Counted from the first letter of the stretch, positions 1 to 6,765 are shown. The stretch is DNA of 7,957 nucleotides from an uncultured Erysipelotrichaceae bacterium (GCA_934692455.1 CAKUTY010000060.1:1-7957); one strand, 5' to 3'. The notes: generated by a model from the letters alone, not told the origin. Made by a program: numbers and translations.

Positions 1-18
1 ATTATTCAAAAAAACTTG

Positions 19-56
19 AAAAAGAAAAGTCGGGTCTATTTTTAGATTACCGACTT
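19..56 (-). terminator. Rho-independent terminator after guaA
   Basis: The arms AAGTCGG (27-33) and CCGACTT (50-56) pair perfectly over 7 bp. An inner TCTA/TAGA stem (35-38 with 43-46) closes a TTTT loop, with a small asymmetric internal loop between the stems. Read on the minus strand, the hairpin runs straight into TTTTCTTTTT (28 to 19), the U-tract expected of an intrinsic terminator. It begins about 70 bases after the guaA stop, so it probably ends the CDF-like/HicB/Nudix/guaA transcript. The plus-strand side is less T-rich directly after the stem, so the minus direction is favoured. Confidence 0.8.
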
Positions 57-127
57 AATTCAATTTTTATTTGTAGGGCTTAGCTAAATGACATTACTTG
101 AATAAAGGACTTTCTCAACTTTTGATA

Positions 128-1672
128 TTATTCGAACTCGATAGTACCAGGAGGTTTAGAAGTAATATCATAGAATACTCTATTAACTCCTCTTACCTCA
201 TTAATAATTCTAGACATAACTGTTTGAAGAACCTCAAACGGAATATCTGCAGCCTCAGCAGTCATGAAATCAATAGTCTTAACAGCTCTTAAAACAACTG
301 CATAGTCATAAGTTCTCTCATCACCCATAACACCAACAGATCTAACATTTGTTAAGGCAGCAAAATATTGATTAATATCTTGGCTTAATCCAGCCTTGGC
401 AATCTCATCACGATAGATATAATCAGCATCCTGAACAATCTTTACCTTTTCAGCTGTAATCTCGCCAATGATTCTAATACCTAAACCAGGACCTGGGAAA
501 GGTTGTCTAAATACTAGACTTTCAGGCAAACCTAATTCAAGACCTACTTTTCTTACTTCATCCTTAAACAAATCTCTTAAAGGTTCAATAATTTCCTTGA
601 AATCTACATAATCAGGTAAACCACCAACATTATGATGAGACTTAATAACAGCAGACTCACCACCTAGGCCAGATTCAACAACATCTGGATAAATAGTTCC
701 TTGCGCTAAGAATTCAACACTACCAATCTTCTTAGACTCTTCTTCAAAGACTCTAATGAACTCTTCACCAATAATCTTTCTCTTTCTTTCAGGATCGGTA
801 ACACCCTTTAACTTCTCATAATAACGTTCTTGAGCATTAACTCTAATGAAATTCAAATCAAAATTGCCCTTAGGACCAAAGATGTTTTCAACCTCATCTC
901 CCTCATCCTTTCTAAGCAAACCATGATCAACAAACACACAAGTTAATTGCTTACCAATAGCCTTAGAAAGAAGACCAGCACAAACAGAAGAATCAACACC
1001 ACCTGATAAAGCTAGTAAAACTCTACCATCACCAACTTTTTCCTTAATAGACTTAATTGATTCTTCCACAAAAGAATCCATCTTCCAATCGCCCTTACAA
1101 GCACAAACATTTCTTACAAAGTTATAAAGCATCTTAGTACCATCAGGTGTATGTAATACTTCTGGATGGAACTGAATACCATATAACTTATGCTCATCAT
1201 TACTCATGGCACCAACAGGACAATTATCAGTATGAGCAATAGACTTAAAACCTTCAGGTAATCTAGAAATATAATCAAAATGAGACATCCAACAAGTATT
1301 ATCTTCTTTAATTGCCTCAAACAATACAGAAGAAGAATCTAACTTAATATCAGTCTTACCATATTCTCTATGATCAGCCCTTTTAACTTCACCACCCATA
1401 ACATGAGCCATAAGTTGAGCTCCATAACATAATCCTAAAACAGGAATACCCAATTCAAAAAGTTCTCTACCGCAAGTAGGAGCACCCTCTTCATAAACAG
1501 AATTAGGACCACCTGTAAGAATAATGCCCTTAGGATTCTTTTCTTTTATCTTTTCAATAGCGTTACGATAAGAATAAATCTCACAGTATACGTTACATTC
1601 TCTAACTCTTCTAGCAACCAACTGATTATATTGGCCACCAAAATCAACAACTAAAACTAACTCTCTATCCAT
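128..1672 (-). CDS. guaA: GMP synthase (glutamine-hydrolysing)
   Basis: GuaA aminates XMP to GMP using ATP and glutamine, the last step of de novo guanine nucleotide synthesis, in the cytoplasm. The 514 residues match the usual bacterial length (about 510-525). The N-terminal class I glutamine amidotransferase domain (about 1-190) has the nucleophile Cys82 in GLCYGAQ and the partners His169 and Glu171 in FHPE. The ATP pyrophosphatase domain follows with the PP-loop SGGVDSS (223-229). The C-terminal dimerisation/XMP-binding domain ends in KPPGTIEFE. The motif often seen as MSHGD reads MSHFD at 129-133, a variable position. I chose the ATG at 1672 because GGAGG sits 6 bases ahead of it. An in-frame codon 7 residues upstream would place that GGAGG inside the gene. 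It lies 23 bases after the Nudix gene and is last in its operon. No purine riboswitch fits in that gap. Confidence 0.97.
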   Translation of the reverse strand: MDRELVLVVDFGGQYNQLVARRVRECNVYCEIYSYRNAIEKIKEKNPKGIILTGGPNSVYEEGAPTCGRELFELGIPVLGLCYGAQLMAHVMGGEVKRADHREYGKTDIKLDSSSVLFEAIKEDNTCWMSHFDYISRLPEGFKSIAHTDNCPVGAMSNDEHKLYGIQFHPEVLHTPDGTKMLYNFVRNVCACKGDWKMDSFVEESIKSIKEKVGDGRVLLALSGGVDSSVCAGLLSKAIGKQLTCVFVDHGLLRKDEGDEVENIFGPKGNFDLNFIRVNAQERYYEKLKGVTDPERKRKIIGEEFIRVFEEESKKIGSVEFLAQGTIYPDVVESGLGGESAVIKSHHNVGGLPDYVDFKEIIEPLRDLFKDEVRKVGLELGLPESLVFRQPFPGPGLGIRIIGEITAEKVKIVQDADYIYRDEIAKAGLSQDINQYFAALTNVRSVGVMGDERTYDYAVVLRAVKTIDFMTAEAADIPFEVLQTVMSRIINEVRGVNRVFYDITSKPPGTIEFE

Positions 1673-1678
1673 CAGTTT

Positions 1679-1683
1679 CCTCC
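1679..1683 (-). promoter_or_regulatory. Ribosome binding site deciding the guaA start
   Basis: GGAGG on the minus strand (1683 to 1679) is followed by 6 bases and then ATG at 1672. This supports a protein starting MDRELVL rather than the 7-residue longer reading frame. Confidence 0.85.
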
Positions 1684-1695
1684 GATATTTCAATA

Positions 1696-2262
1696 TTATA
1701 AATAATTCCTTAAAATTTTCCTATACACTGGAAGCATTTCTTTATCACTAATTGAAATATATTTATCCAAGTCCTTAATAGGAATCCACTTAATCCTACT
1801 ATTCTCATCCTCTTTAATATGAACATAAGCATTCTCATCTGCCTCAAACAAGAAACTCACATTCAAATGTAAATGACCGCCAACATGCTTTCCTCTTTTA
1901 ATATGCGGTATAACCGTTAAAACCTCTATCGAACACGGGACCTTACCCAATATCTTTAATTCACTCAAAGAAGTCTCTTCTTTAGCTTCCTTTAAAGCCA
2001 CATTCAAGAAATCAGTATCACCATCATTATGACCACCAGTCCATGAATAAGAATCATAAATATTGTGATAAATCATCAAAACCTTATCTCTATTCTTATT
2101 TATAATAATCGAACTAGATGCAAAATGCATCATTTCACATTCTCTATAAAAAAGCTCATCCCCATATTTATCATAGGCATCTAAGATTCTTTTCTTATCA
2201 TATATTTCTTGTTCAATATTACTTGTATAATTCTTAATCAAATCAATGCTCACAATTATCAT
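1696..2262 (-). CDS. Nudix hydrolase family protein with a divergent Nudix box
   Basis: A 188-residue protein, probably cytoplasmic, with one Nudix domain (about 48-170). Nudix enzymes cleave nucleoside diphosphates linked to another group; the substrate cannot be told here. The Nudix box lies at 77-99 (GHNDGD...LKEAKEETSL). The metal-binding glutamates Glu92, Glu95 and Glu96 are present. Three consensus positions differ: the first Glu is Thr83, the Arg of REUXEE is Lys91, and the final Gly is Ser98. The preceding TGGHNDGD resembles a GGHxDGD subfamily of Nudix proteins. The gene overlaps the HicB-like gene by 20 bases and ends 23 bases before guaA, so it is probably translationally coupled and cotranscribed. 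The start is uncertain: the only SD-like AGAGG (2267-2263) directly abuts the ATG at 2262 but lies 9 bases ahead of an in-frame GTG at 2253, so the protein may begin three residues later. Confidence 0.85.
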   Translation of the reverse strand: MIIVSIDLIKNYTSNIEQEIYDKKRILDAYDKYGDELFYRECEMMHFASSSIIINKNRDKVLMIYHNIYDSYSWTGGHNDGDTDFLNVALKEAKEETSLSELKILGKVPCSIEVLTVIPHIKRGKHVGGHLHLNVSFLFEADENAYVHIKEDENSRIKWIPIKDLDKYISISDKEMLPVYRKILRNYL

Positions 2263-2644
2263 CCTCTAGTTTATTAATAAGCGCTTCTTGAAGCACGCTT
2301 GAAAAATTAATATTTTGTTTAAGAGCTAAATCATTTAGCCACTCAGGAATAGATAATGTTTTCTTAACTGCCTTAGTTTTATACTTCTTAGCGTATTCTA
2401 ATGAATCGTATTCAATAAACATTACTAAACTTCCCGGATTAGCATCGACAACCTTTTTAATAGCACTAGGCTTATTATAAGAATTATCATCCCCATCAAG
2501 ATAAAACCCTAAAGCTTCTTTTGCGTGTTCATAAGCTTCTTCGATAGTGTCACCATCAGTTAAACACCCCTGTAAATCAGGAAACTCCACCCAATAGGAG
2601 CCATTTTCTTCATGAAATAATGCTGGATATGCAATTCTTGACAT
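2243..2644 (-). CDS. HicB-like antitoxin-family protein, no HicA partner seen
   Basis: A 133-residue protein with both parts of a full-length HicB. The N-terminal degenerate RNase H-like domain (about 3-70) shows YPALFHEENGSYWVEFPDL, GCLTDGDTIEEA and AKEALGFYLDG. The C-terminal ribbon-helix-helix segment (94-126: KKTLSIPEWLNDLAL, then FSSVLQEALINKL) would bind DNA as a dimer. HicB proteins normally neutralise the mRNA-cleaving toxin HicA and repress their own operon. No HicA-sized gene (about 60 residues, with a GSHH-type motif) lies upstream or downstream. Upstream is a membrane protein gene 21 bases away, and downstream is a Nudix gene overlapping by 20 bases. The start has a strong AGGAGG (2658-2653) 8 bases ahead. 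It could be an orphan antitoxin, a free-standing regulator, or the partner of an unrelated protein. Family assignment is confident; function is not. Confidence 0.88.
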   Translation of the reverse strand: MSRIAYPALFHEENGSYWVEFPDLQGCLTDGDTIEEAYEHAKEALGFYLDGDDNSYNKPSAIKKVVDANPGSLVMFIEYDSLEYAKKYKTKAVKKTLSIPEWLNDLALKQNINFSSVLQEALINKLEDDNCEH

Positions 2645-2665
2645 ACATTGTTCCTCCTTTAAAAT

Positions 2666-3322
2666 CTAAACACATATTTTATTTAATAATTCCCTTTGAT
2701 TAACAATCCTATTAATACTTTCATGAATTGCCACAATACTAATCAAAATGCACAAAATAGGAGCCAAATATTTAATAAAACAATCTCTTTTAAAAATCAC
2801 AATAACCAACAAAGAAATAAGTTCAATACCATCAAACAAAATATCCTCAATACATGTTGATAACTCCGTTTTAGCCAAGATATGATCATTATTAATTAAT
2901 ACAACTTTCTGCCTTTTTAAAAAAATCGTATCAAAAATTATACTAATAATCGTAACAATAATAACCAAAATTAAATTACTGTTTGACTTATGAGGATGAA
3001 TAATATCCACAATAGAAATAATCACCATTGAACATAGACCCAATACAATAGCAAAATCACAGATAACACCAACAATCGTTTCTATTTTCTCAACCTTTGT
3101 ATCATTTAATTCATGCTTATTTTTACCAAGTATTTTACACAACAAAAATACAATCAAGGAATTAAAAGTATCGCCCAAACAATGAATAGCCTCTAACCAA
3201 ACAATTATCGCCTTTAGTTCCATTGAAGAATAAAACAAGATGATAAATTTTGGTATTTCATATATAAACATAAACAAAGACAATTTCCCTTGTACTTTAT
3301 AGTAATTTTGTTTAAAAGACAT
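2666..3322 (-). CDS. CDF-like cation transporter, membrane domain only
   Basis: A 218-residue integral membrane protein with six predicted hydrophobic helices (about 14-31, 39-62, 83-108, 117-134, 158-177, 182-206), the layout of the cation diffusion facilitator membrane domain. Helix 2 has EAIHCLGDTFNSL, matching the CDF pattern HxxxD (His47, Asp51). The segment VEKIETIVG before helix 3 resembles a worn GRxE motif. Helix 5 has DILFD (Asp160, Asp164), where zinc transporters usually have HxxxD. CDF proteins export divalent metals in exchange for protons, but usually have about 290-300 residues. Here the protein stops 12 residues after helix 6, without the cytoplasmic C-terminal metal-sensing domain. 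I start at ATG 3322; a TTG six codons upstream is possible. Neither has a Shine-Dalgarno sequence. It appears to be first in an operon with the HicB-like gene, Nudix gene and guaA. Metal, direction and activity are unknown. Confidence 0.7.
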   Translation of the reverse strand: MSFKQNYYKVQGKLSLFMFIYEIPKFIILFYSSMELKAIIVWLEAIHCLGDTFNSLIVFLLCKILGKNKHELNDTKVEKIETIVGVICDFAIVLGLCSMVIISIVDIIHPHKSNSNLILVIIVTIISIIFDTIFLKRQKVVLINNDHILAKTELSTCIEDILFDGIELISLLVIVIFKRDCFIKYLAPILCILISIVAIHESINRIVNQRELLNKICV

Positions 3323-3328
3323 AGCACA

Positions 3329-3334
3329 ATTATA
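3329..3334 (-). promoter_or_regulatory. Candidate -10 box for a leaderless CDF-like transcript
   Basis: On the minus strand TATAAT (3334 to 3329) is followed by exactly six bases and then the ATG at 3322. A start at the usual distance from a -10 box would fall on the A of ATG, giving a leaderless mRNA. This would explain the missing ribosome binding site. No good -35 element lies 17 bases upstream. In such AT-rich DNA a chance TATAAT is quite possible. Confidence 0.3.
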
Positions 3335-3345
3335 TATCAAAGATA

Positions 3346-3386
3346 TTTTCTTTTATATGCATTAAATAAACGCATATAAAAGAAAA
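3346..3386 (-). repeat. Perfect 15-bp inverted repeat between eno and the CDF-like gene
   Basis: TTTTCTTTTATATGC (3346-3360) and GCATATAAAAGAAAA (3372-3386) are exact reverse complements, separated by 11 AT-rich bases. In the eno direction one arm includes the T-tract of the eno terminator, and the other arm lies ahead of the CDF-like gene. It could be a second, AT-rich hairpin backing up termination, or an operator for the downstream operon. Confidence 0.75.
3352..3380 (-). promoter_or_regulatory. Alternative promoter candidate for the CDF-like operon
   Basis: On the minus strand TTTATA (3380-3375) and TATAAA (3357-3352) are 17 bases apart. They match the sigma-A -35 (TTGACA) at 4 of 6 and the -10 (TATAAT) at 5 of 6 positions. 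Both lie inside the arms of the 15-bp inverted repeat, so the element is self-complementary and could equally be a by-product of the hairpin. Initiation near 3345 would give a leader of about 23 bases without a ribosome binding site. Confidence 0.3.
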
Positions 3387-3402
3387 GGAGCAATTGCTCC
3401 TT
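3378..3402 (-). terminator. Rho-independent terminator after eno
   Basis: AAGGAGCAATTGCTCCTT (3385-3402) is a perfect 18-bp palindrome that folds as a GC-containing stem with an AATT loop. On the minus strand it leads directly into TTTTCTTTT (3386 to 3378). It begins 8 bases after the eno stop codon and should end the pgk-tpiA-eno transcript. Confidence 0.88.
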
Positions 3403-3410
3403 AACTTTAA

Positions 3411-4712
3411 TTATTTAATGTCAACGTTGTAGTAAGCTTTCTTACCCTTGTATTGAGCGATTTCACCAAGTTCATCTTCAATTCTCATTAATTGGTTGTA
3501 CTTAGCGATTCTATCTGTTCTTGACATAGAACCAGTCTTAATTTGACCAGCATTTACACCAACAACTAGATCAGCGATTGTAGTATCTTCAGTTTCACCA
3601 GATCTGTGAGATACAACAGCTGTATAACCATGAGTCTTAGCTAATTCGATAGCATCTAAAGTCTCAGTTAAAGTACCGATTTGGTTCAACTTGATTAAGA
3701 TTGAGTTAGCAACACCAAGTTCAATACCCTTTTGTAAGTATTCAACGTTAGTTACGAATAGGTCATCACCAACTAATTGGATCTTCTTACCTAATCTATC
3801 AGTTAACTTCTTCCAACCATCCCAGTCGTTTTCAGCAAGACCATCTTCGATAGAAAGAATTGGATACTTTTCGCACCAGTCAGCATACATGTCAATCATT
3901 TCATCAGTAGTCTTAACGCCTTGGCCAGACTTAGTTAATTCGTAGCAACCTGTTTCAGGATTGTAGAATTCACTTGAAGCAGGATCTAGACAAATACCGA
4001 AATCCTTCCAAGGTTCATAACCAGCTTCCTTAACAGCTTCAACGATTAACTTAAGAGGTTCTTCATTACCTTCTGTACATGATGGAGCATAACCACCTTC
4101 ATCACCTACAGCAGTGTTATAACCCTTCTTAGTTAAAACCTTCTTTAAAGTATGGAATACTTCAGCAGACCATCTGATAGCTTCCTTGAATGAAGGAGCA
4201 CCAACTGGCATAATCATGAATTCTTGCATATCTACAGAAGAATCAGCATGCTTACCACCATTTAATACGTTCATCATAGGAACTGGTAATACCTTACCAT
4301 TAGCACCACCGATATACTTGTATAAAGGCATACCATAGTAATCAGCAGCAGCTCTGCATACTGCCAATGAAACACCTAAAGTAGCATTAGCACCTAACTT
4401 GCTCTTATCCTTAGTACCATCAAGTTCGATCATAGCCTTATCAATAGCAGCTTGATCAGTAACATCCATACCCAAGATTGCAGGACCGATGATAGCATTA
4501 ACATTTTCAACAGCCTTTAAAACGCCCTTACCCATGAAACGGCTCTTATCGCCATCTCTTAGTTCTAGAGCTTCTCTTTCACCAGTAGAAGCACCAGAAG
4601 GTACCATAGCTCTACCGAAAGCACCAGATTCAGTTACAACTTCAACTTCAACAGTTGGATTACCACGAGAGTCGATTACCTCTCTTGCATAAACATCAAT
4701 AATTCCAGGCAT
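3411..4712 (-). CDS. eno: Enolase (phosphopyruvate hydratase)
   Basis: Enolase converts 2-phosphoglycerate to phosphoenolpyruvate in glycolysis and often also takes part in the RNA degradosome. The 433 residues are full length. The N-terminal domain (about 1-135) has the mobile active-site loop SGAST (39-43). The barrel domain carries His155, the catalytic acid/base pair Glu205 (in GDEGG) and Lys341, the magnesium ligands Asp243, Glu289 and Asp316, the loop SHRSGETED (368-376) and Lys392. No key residue is missing. The start at 4712 has AAGGAG (4730-4725) 12 bases ahead, a slightly long spacing, and matches the conserved N-terminus (IIDVYAREVIDSRGNPTVEVEV). It lies 23 bases after tpiA, is the last gene of the operon, and is followed at once by a terminator. 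Confidence 0.98.
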   Translation of the reverse strand: MPGIIDVYAREVIDSRGNPTVEVEVVTESGAFGRAMVPSGASTGEREALELRDGDKSRFMGKGVLKAVENVNAIIGPAILGMDVTDQAAIDKAMIELDGTKDKSKLGANATLGVSLAVCRAAADYYGMPLYKYIGGANGKVLPVPMMNVLNGGKHADSSVDMQEFMIMPVGAPSFKEAIRWSAEVFHTLKKVLTKKGYNTAVGDEGGYAPSCTEGNEEPLKLIVEAVKEAGYEPWKDFGICLDPASSEFYNPETGCYELTKSGQGVKTTDEMIDMYADWCEKYPILSIEDGLAENDWDGWKKLTDRLGKKIQLVGDDLFVTNVEYLQKGIELGVANSILIKLNQIGTLTETLDAIELAKTHGYTAVVSHRSGETEDTTIADLVVGVNAGQIKTGSMSRTDRIAKYNQLMRIEDELGEIAQYKGKKAYYNVDIK

Positions 4713-4735
4713 ATTTATTTTTTTCTCCTTACCTT

Positions 4736-5482
4736 TTACTTTGTAGCATCAATAATTTCTTTGAAAGAATCAACCTTTAAACTTGCACCACCAATTAATG
4801 CACCATCGATATCTTCCATAGCCATATATTCTTTGATATTGTTAGGCTTTACAGAACCACCGTATTGAACTCTAACTGCATCAGCAGCATCGCCATACAT
4901 CTTTCTGATTTCATCTCTAACAATAGCGCAGCACTTTTCAGCAATTTCAGTATTAGCACTCTTACCAGTACCAATAGCCCAAATTGGCTCATAAGCAACT
5001 ACAACCTTCTTAACATCCTCAGCATCAAGACCAGCTAAACCTAAACTAACTTGAGATCTGATTCTTTCTTCAGTCTTACCAGCATCGAATTCTGCTTCAG
5101 TTTCTCCACAGCACATGATAGGCATAATGTCGTTAGCTAATAACTTCTTAACCTTAAGATTAACAGCCTCATCAGTTTCACCAAACATTTGTCTTCTCTC
5201 ACTATGACCGATAATGCAAGAAGCGATACCGATTTCCTTTAACATTGGAATTGAAACTTCACCAGTGAAAGCACCATTGTCCTCAAAGTGACAGTTTTCA
5301 GCACCAATTACAAGATTCTTACTATTCTTAACTGCAACATATAAATCAGTATAAGGAGTAGCAATACCATATTGAGCTGAAGTAATACCTTCAATATATG
5401 GATCGATTTCCTTTAAAAATTCTTCTGTTTCAGCAATAGTCTTATTCATCTTCCAGTTGCCAACAATAATAGGTGTTCTCAT
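4736..5482 (-). CDS. tpiA: Triosephosphate isomerase
   Basis: TpiA interconverts dihydroxyacetone phosphate and glyceraldehyde 3-phosphate in the cytoplasm. The 248-residue single TIM barrel has the usual length. Catalytic residues are Lys11 in GNWKMN, His93 in GHSERR and Glu165 in AYEPIWAIGTGK, whose PIWAIGTGK stretch is flexible loop 6. The phosphate-binding turns YGGSV (207-211) and GGASL (231-235) are intact. GAENCHFE (60-67) replaces the more common GAQN with Glu, a variation I associate with clostridial sequences. The start follows pgk by only three bases. Its ribosome binding site GAGGAG (5497-5492) lies within the last codons of pgk, so translation of the two is probably coupled. Confidence 0.98.
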   Translation of the reverse strand: MRTPIIVGNWKMNKTIAETEEFLKEIDPYIEGITSAQYGIATPYTDLYVAVKNSKNLVIGAENCHFEDNGAFTGEVSIPMLKEIGIASCIIGHSERRQMFGETDEAVNLKVKKLLANDIMPIMCCGETEAEFDAGKTEERIRSQVSLGLAGLDAEDVKKVVVAYEPIWAIGTGKSANTEIAEKCCAIVRDEIRKMYGDAADAVRVQYGGSVKPNNIKEYMAMEDIDGALIGGASLKVDSFKEIIDATK

Positions 5483-5485
5483 TTC

Positions 5486-6706
5486 TTATTTCTCCTCAAT
5501 TACATCAACACCAGGAAGTCCCTTGCCCTCTAAGAATTCTAGAGAAGCGCCACCACCTGTTGAAACATGGCTTACCTTATCAGCATAACCAAGCTTCTTA
5601 ATAGCAGCTGCACTATCACCACCACCAACGATAGTAGTACCATCGCATTCAGCTAAAGCTTGAGCAACAGCATTAGTACCAACAGCTAAAGTAGGGTTTT
5701 CAAATACACCCATAGGACCATTCCAAACTACAGTCTTTGCGCTCTTTACAGCTTCAGCAAATAATTCTGCAGTCTTAGGACCAATATCAAGACCTTCCTT
5801 ATCACTAGGAATAGCATCACTAGCAACAACTTCAGTCTCAACTGGAGCATCAATTGGATCAGGGAAACCAGCACAAACAACTGTATCGATAGGAAGTAAT
5901 AACTTCTTACCTAAGCTTTCTGCCTTTTCCATCATCTCTTTACAATAATCTAACTTTGAATCATCAACAAGTGACAAACCAACTTCCTTACCTTGAGCCT
6001 TCAAGAAAGTATAAGCCATACCACCACCAATGATCAAAGTATCACACTTTTCAAGTAAGTTTGAAATAACTGCAAGCTTGTCAGCAACCTTAGCACCACC
6101 TAAGATACCAACGAAAGGTCTTACAGGATTTTCAACAGCATCACCTAAGAACTTTAATTCCTTTTCAATTAAGAAACCAACAGCATTTGGTAAATGACTA
6201 GCGATACCAACAGTACTTGCATGAGCTCTATGAACTGAACCAAACGCATCAGAAACGAATAAATCACCTAAAGAAGCCCAGTACTTACCAAGTTCTTCAT
6301 CATTCTTAGATTCACCCTTTTCATAACGAGTGTTTTGCATTAAAAGAACTTCGCCGTCCTTTAACTCAGCAACAGCCTTCTCAAGAGCTTCGCCCCTAGT
6401 TGCATCAACGAAAACTACCTTAGTATCCTTTAGATATTCTTGTAGTCTAACTGCAACAGGTGCCATGTTATTCTTCTTCTTAGCAGCTGCAATTTCTTCC
6501 TCAGTCTTCTTGTAATCAATCTTACCAAGATGAGACATCAAAATTACCTTTGCCTTATTATCAACTAAATACTTAATAGTTGGTAAAGCAGCAACGATAC
6601 GATTATCATCTGTGATTTCACCACTCTTTAGTGGAACATTAAAATCAACTCTGACGATAACTTTCTTACCAGTTACATCTAAATCAGTAACTAATTTTTT
6701 AGCCAT
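5486..6706 (-). CDS. pgk: Phosphoglycerate kinase
   Basis: Pgk transfers the phosphate of 1,3-bisphosphoglycerate to ADP, an ATP-making step of glycolysis. From the ATG at 6706 the protein has 406 residues, close to the usual 390-415. The N-terminal substrate domain has RVDFNVPL (19-26), SHLGK (58-62, where Arg is more common than Lys), NTRYEKGE (125-132) and DAFGSVHRAHAST (153-165). The C-terminal nucleotide domain has GGAKV (203-207), NGPMGVFE (329-336), GGGDSAAA (361-368) and the closing STGGGASLEFLEGK. A residue-19 extension starting at 6763 is open but would lie upstream of the promoter and the AGGAGG, so I reject it. It is the first gene of pgk-tpiA-eno; gap, often directly upstream, is absent, and the next gene upstream is divergent. 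Confidence 0.97.
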   Translation of the reverse strand: MAKKLVTDLDVTGKKVIVRVDFNVPLKSGEITDDNRIVAALPTIKYLVDNKAKVILMSHLGKIDYKKTEEEIAAAKKKNNMAPVAVRLQEYLKDTKVVFVDATRGEALEKAVAELKDGEVLLMQNTRYEKGESKNDEELGKYWASLGDLFVSDAFGSVHRAHASTVGIASHLPNAVGFLIEKELKFLGDAVENPVRPFVGILGGAKVADKLAVISNLLEKCDTLIIGGGMAYTFLKAQGKEVGLSLVDDSKLDYCKEMMEKAESLGKKLLLPIDTVVCAGFPDPIDAPVETEVVASDAIPSDKEGLDIGPKTAELFAEAVKSAKTVVWNGPMGVFENPTLAVGTNAVAQALAECDGTTIVGGGDSAAAIKKLGYADKVSHVSTGGGASLEFLEGKGLPGVDVIEEK

Positions 6707-6715
6707 TCGAAATTT

Positions 6716-6721
6716 CCTCCT
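6716..6721 (-). promoter_or_regulatory. Ribosome binding site deciding the pgk start
   Basis: AGGAGG (6721 to 6716, minus strand) lies 9 bases before the ATG at 6706, fixing the start at MAKKLVTDLDV and excluding the longer frame from 6763. Confidence 0.88.
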
Positions 6722-6733
6722 ATAACCGTACAT

Positions 6734-6742
6734 ATTATAACA
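6734..6742 (-). promoter_or_regulatory. Extended -10 promoter of the pgk-tpiA-eno operon
   Basis: The minus strand reads TGTTATAAT (6742 to 6734), a perfect extended -10 element. No convincing TTGACA-like element lies 16-18 bases upstream, as is common with extended -10 promoters. Transcription would start near 6727, leaving a leader of about 20 bases that just contains the AGGAGG site. Confidence 0.65.
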
Positions 6743-6765
6743 ATTTTGCGCCTTAATTAACATAT

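Noticed and set aside
98..292. Plus-strand open frame of 64 codons at the left end
   Set aside because: It lies mostly antisense to the C-terminal part of guaA, has no ribosome binding site and its product resembles nothing recognisable.
1673..1693. Seven-residue longer GuaA N-terminus
   Set aside because: The extension overlaps the GGAGG that serves the ATG at 1672, and the shorter protein matches the family N-terminus.
1673..1695. Purine riboswitch ahead of guaA
   Set aside because: The gap of 23 bases is far too short for an aptamer, and no riboswitch-like elements are visible.
1695..1700. TATAAT on the minus strand just before guaA
   Set aside because: It overlaps the Nudix stop codon and the hexamer 17 bases upstream matches TTGACA at only 3 of 6 positions. 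It is likely chance in AT-rich DNA, though a weak internal promoter cannot be excluded.
2646..2648. Out-of-frame ATG four bases upstream of the HicB-like start
   Set aside because: It opens only a dozen codons before a stop, and the AGGAGG spacing of 8 bases fits the ATG at 2644 better.
3691..3945. Plus-strand open frame of 84 codons inside eno
   Set aside because: It is an antisense shadow of a fully conserved enzyme gene. The same applies to the frames at 4489-4692 in eno and 6330-6515 in pgk.
6707..6763. Nineteen-residue longer Pgk N-terminus
   Set aside because: Its start would lie upstream of the extended -10 promoter and ribosome binding site, and the extra residues do not belong to the Pgk fold.
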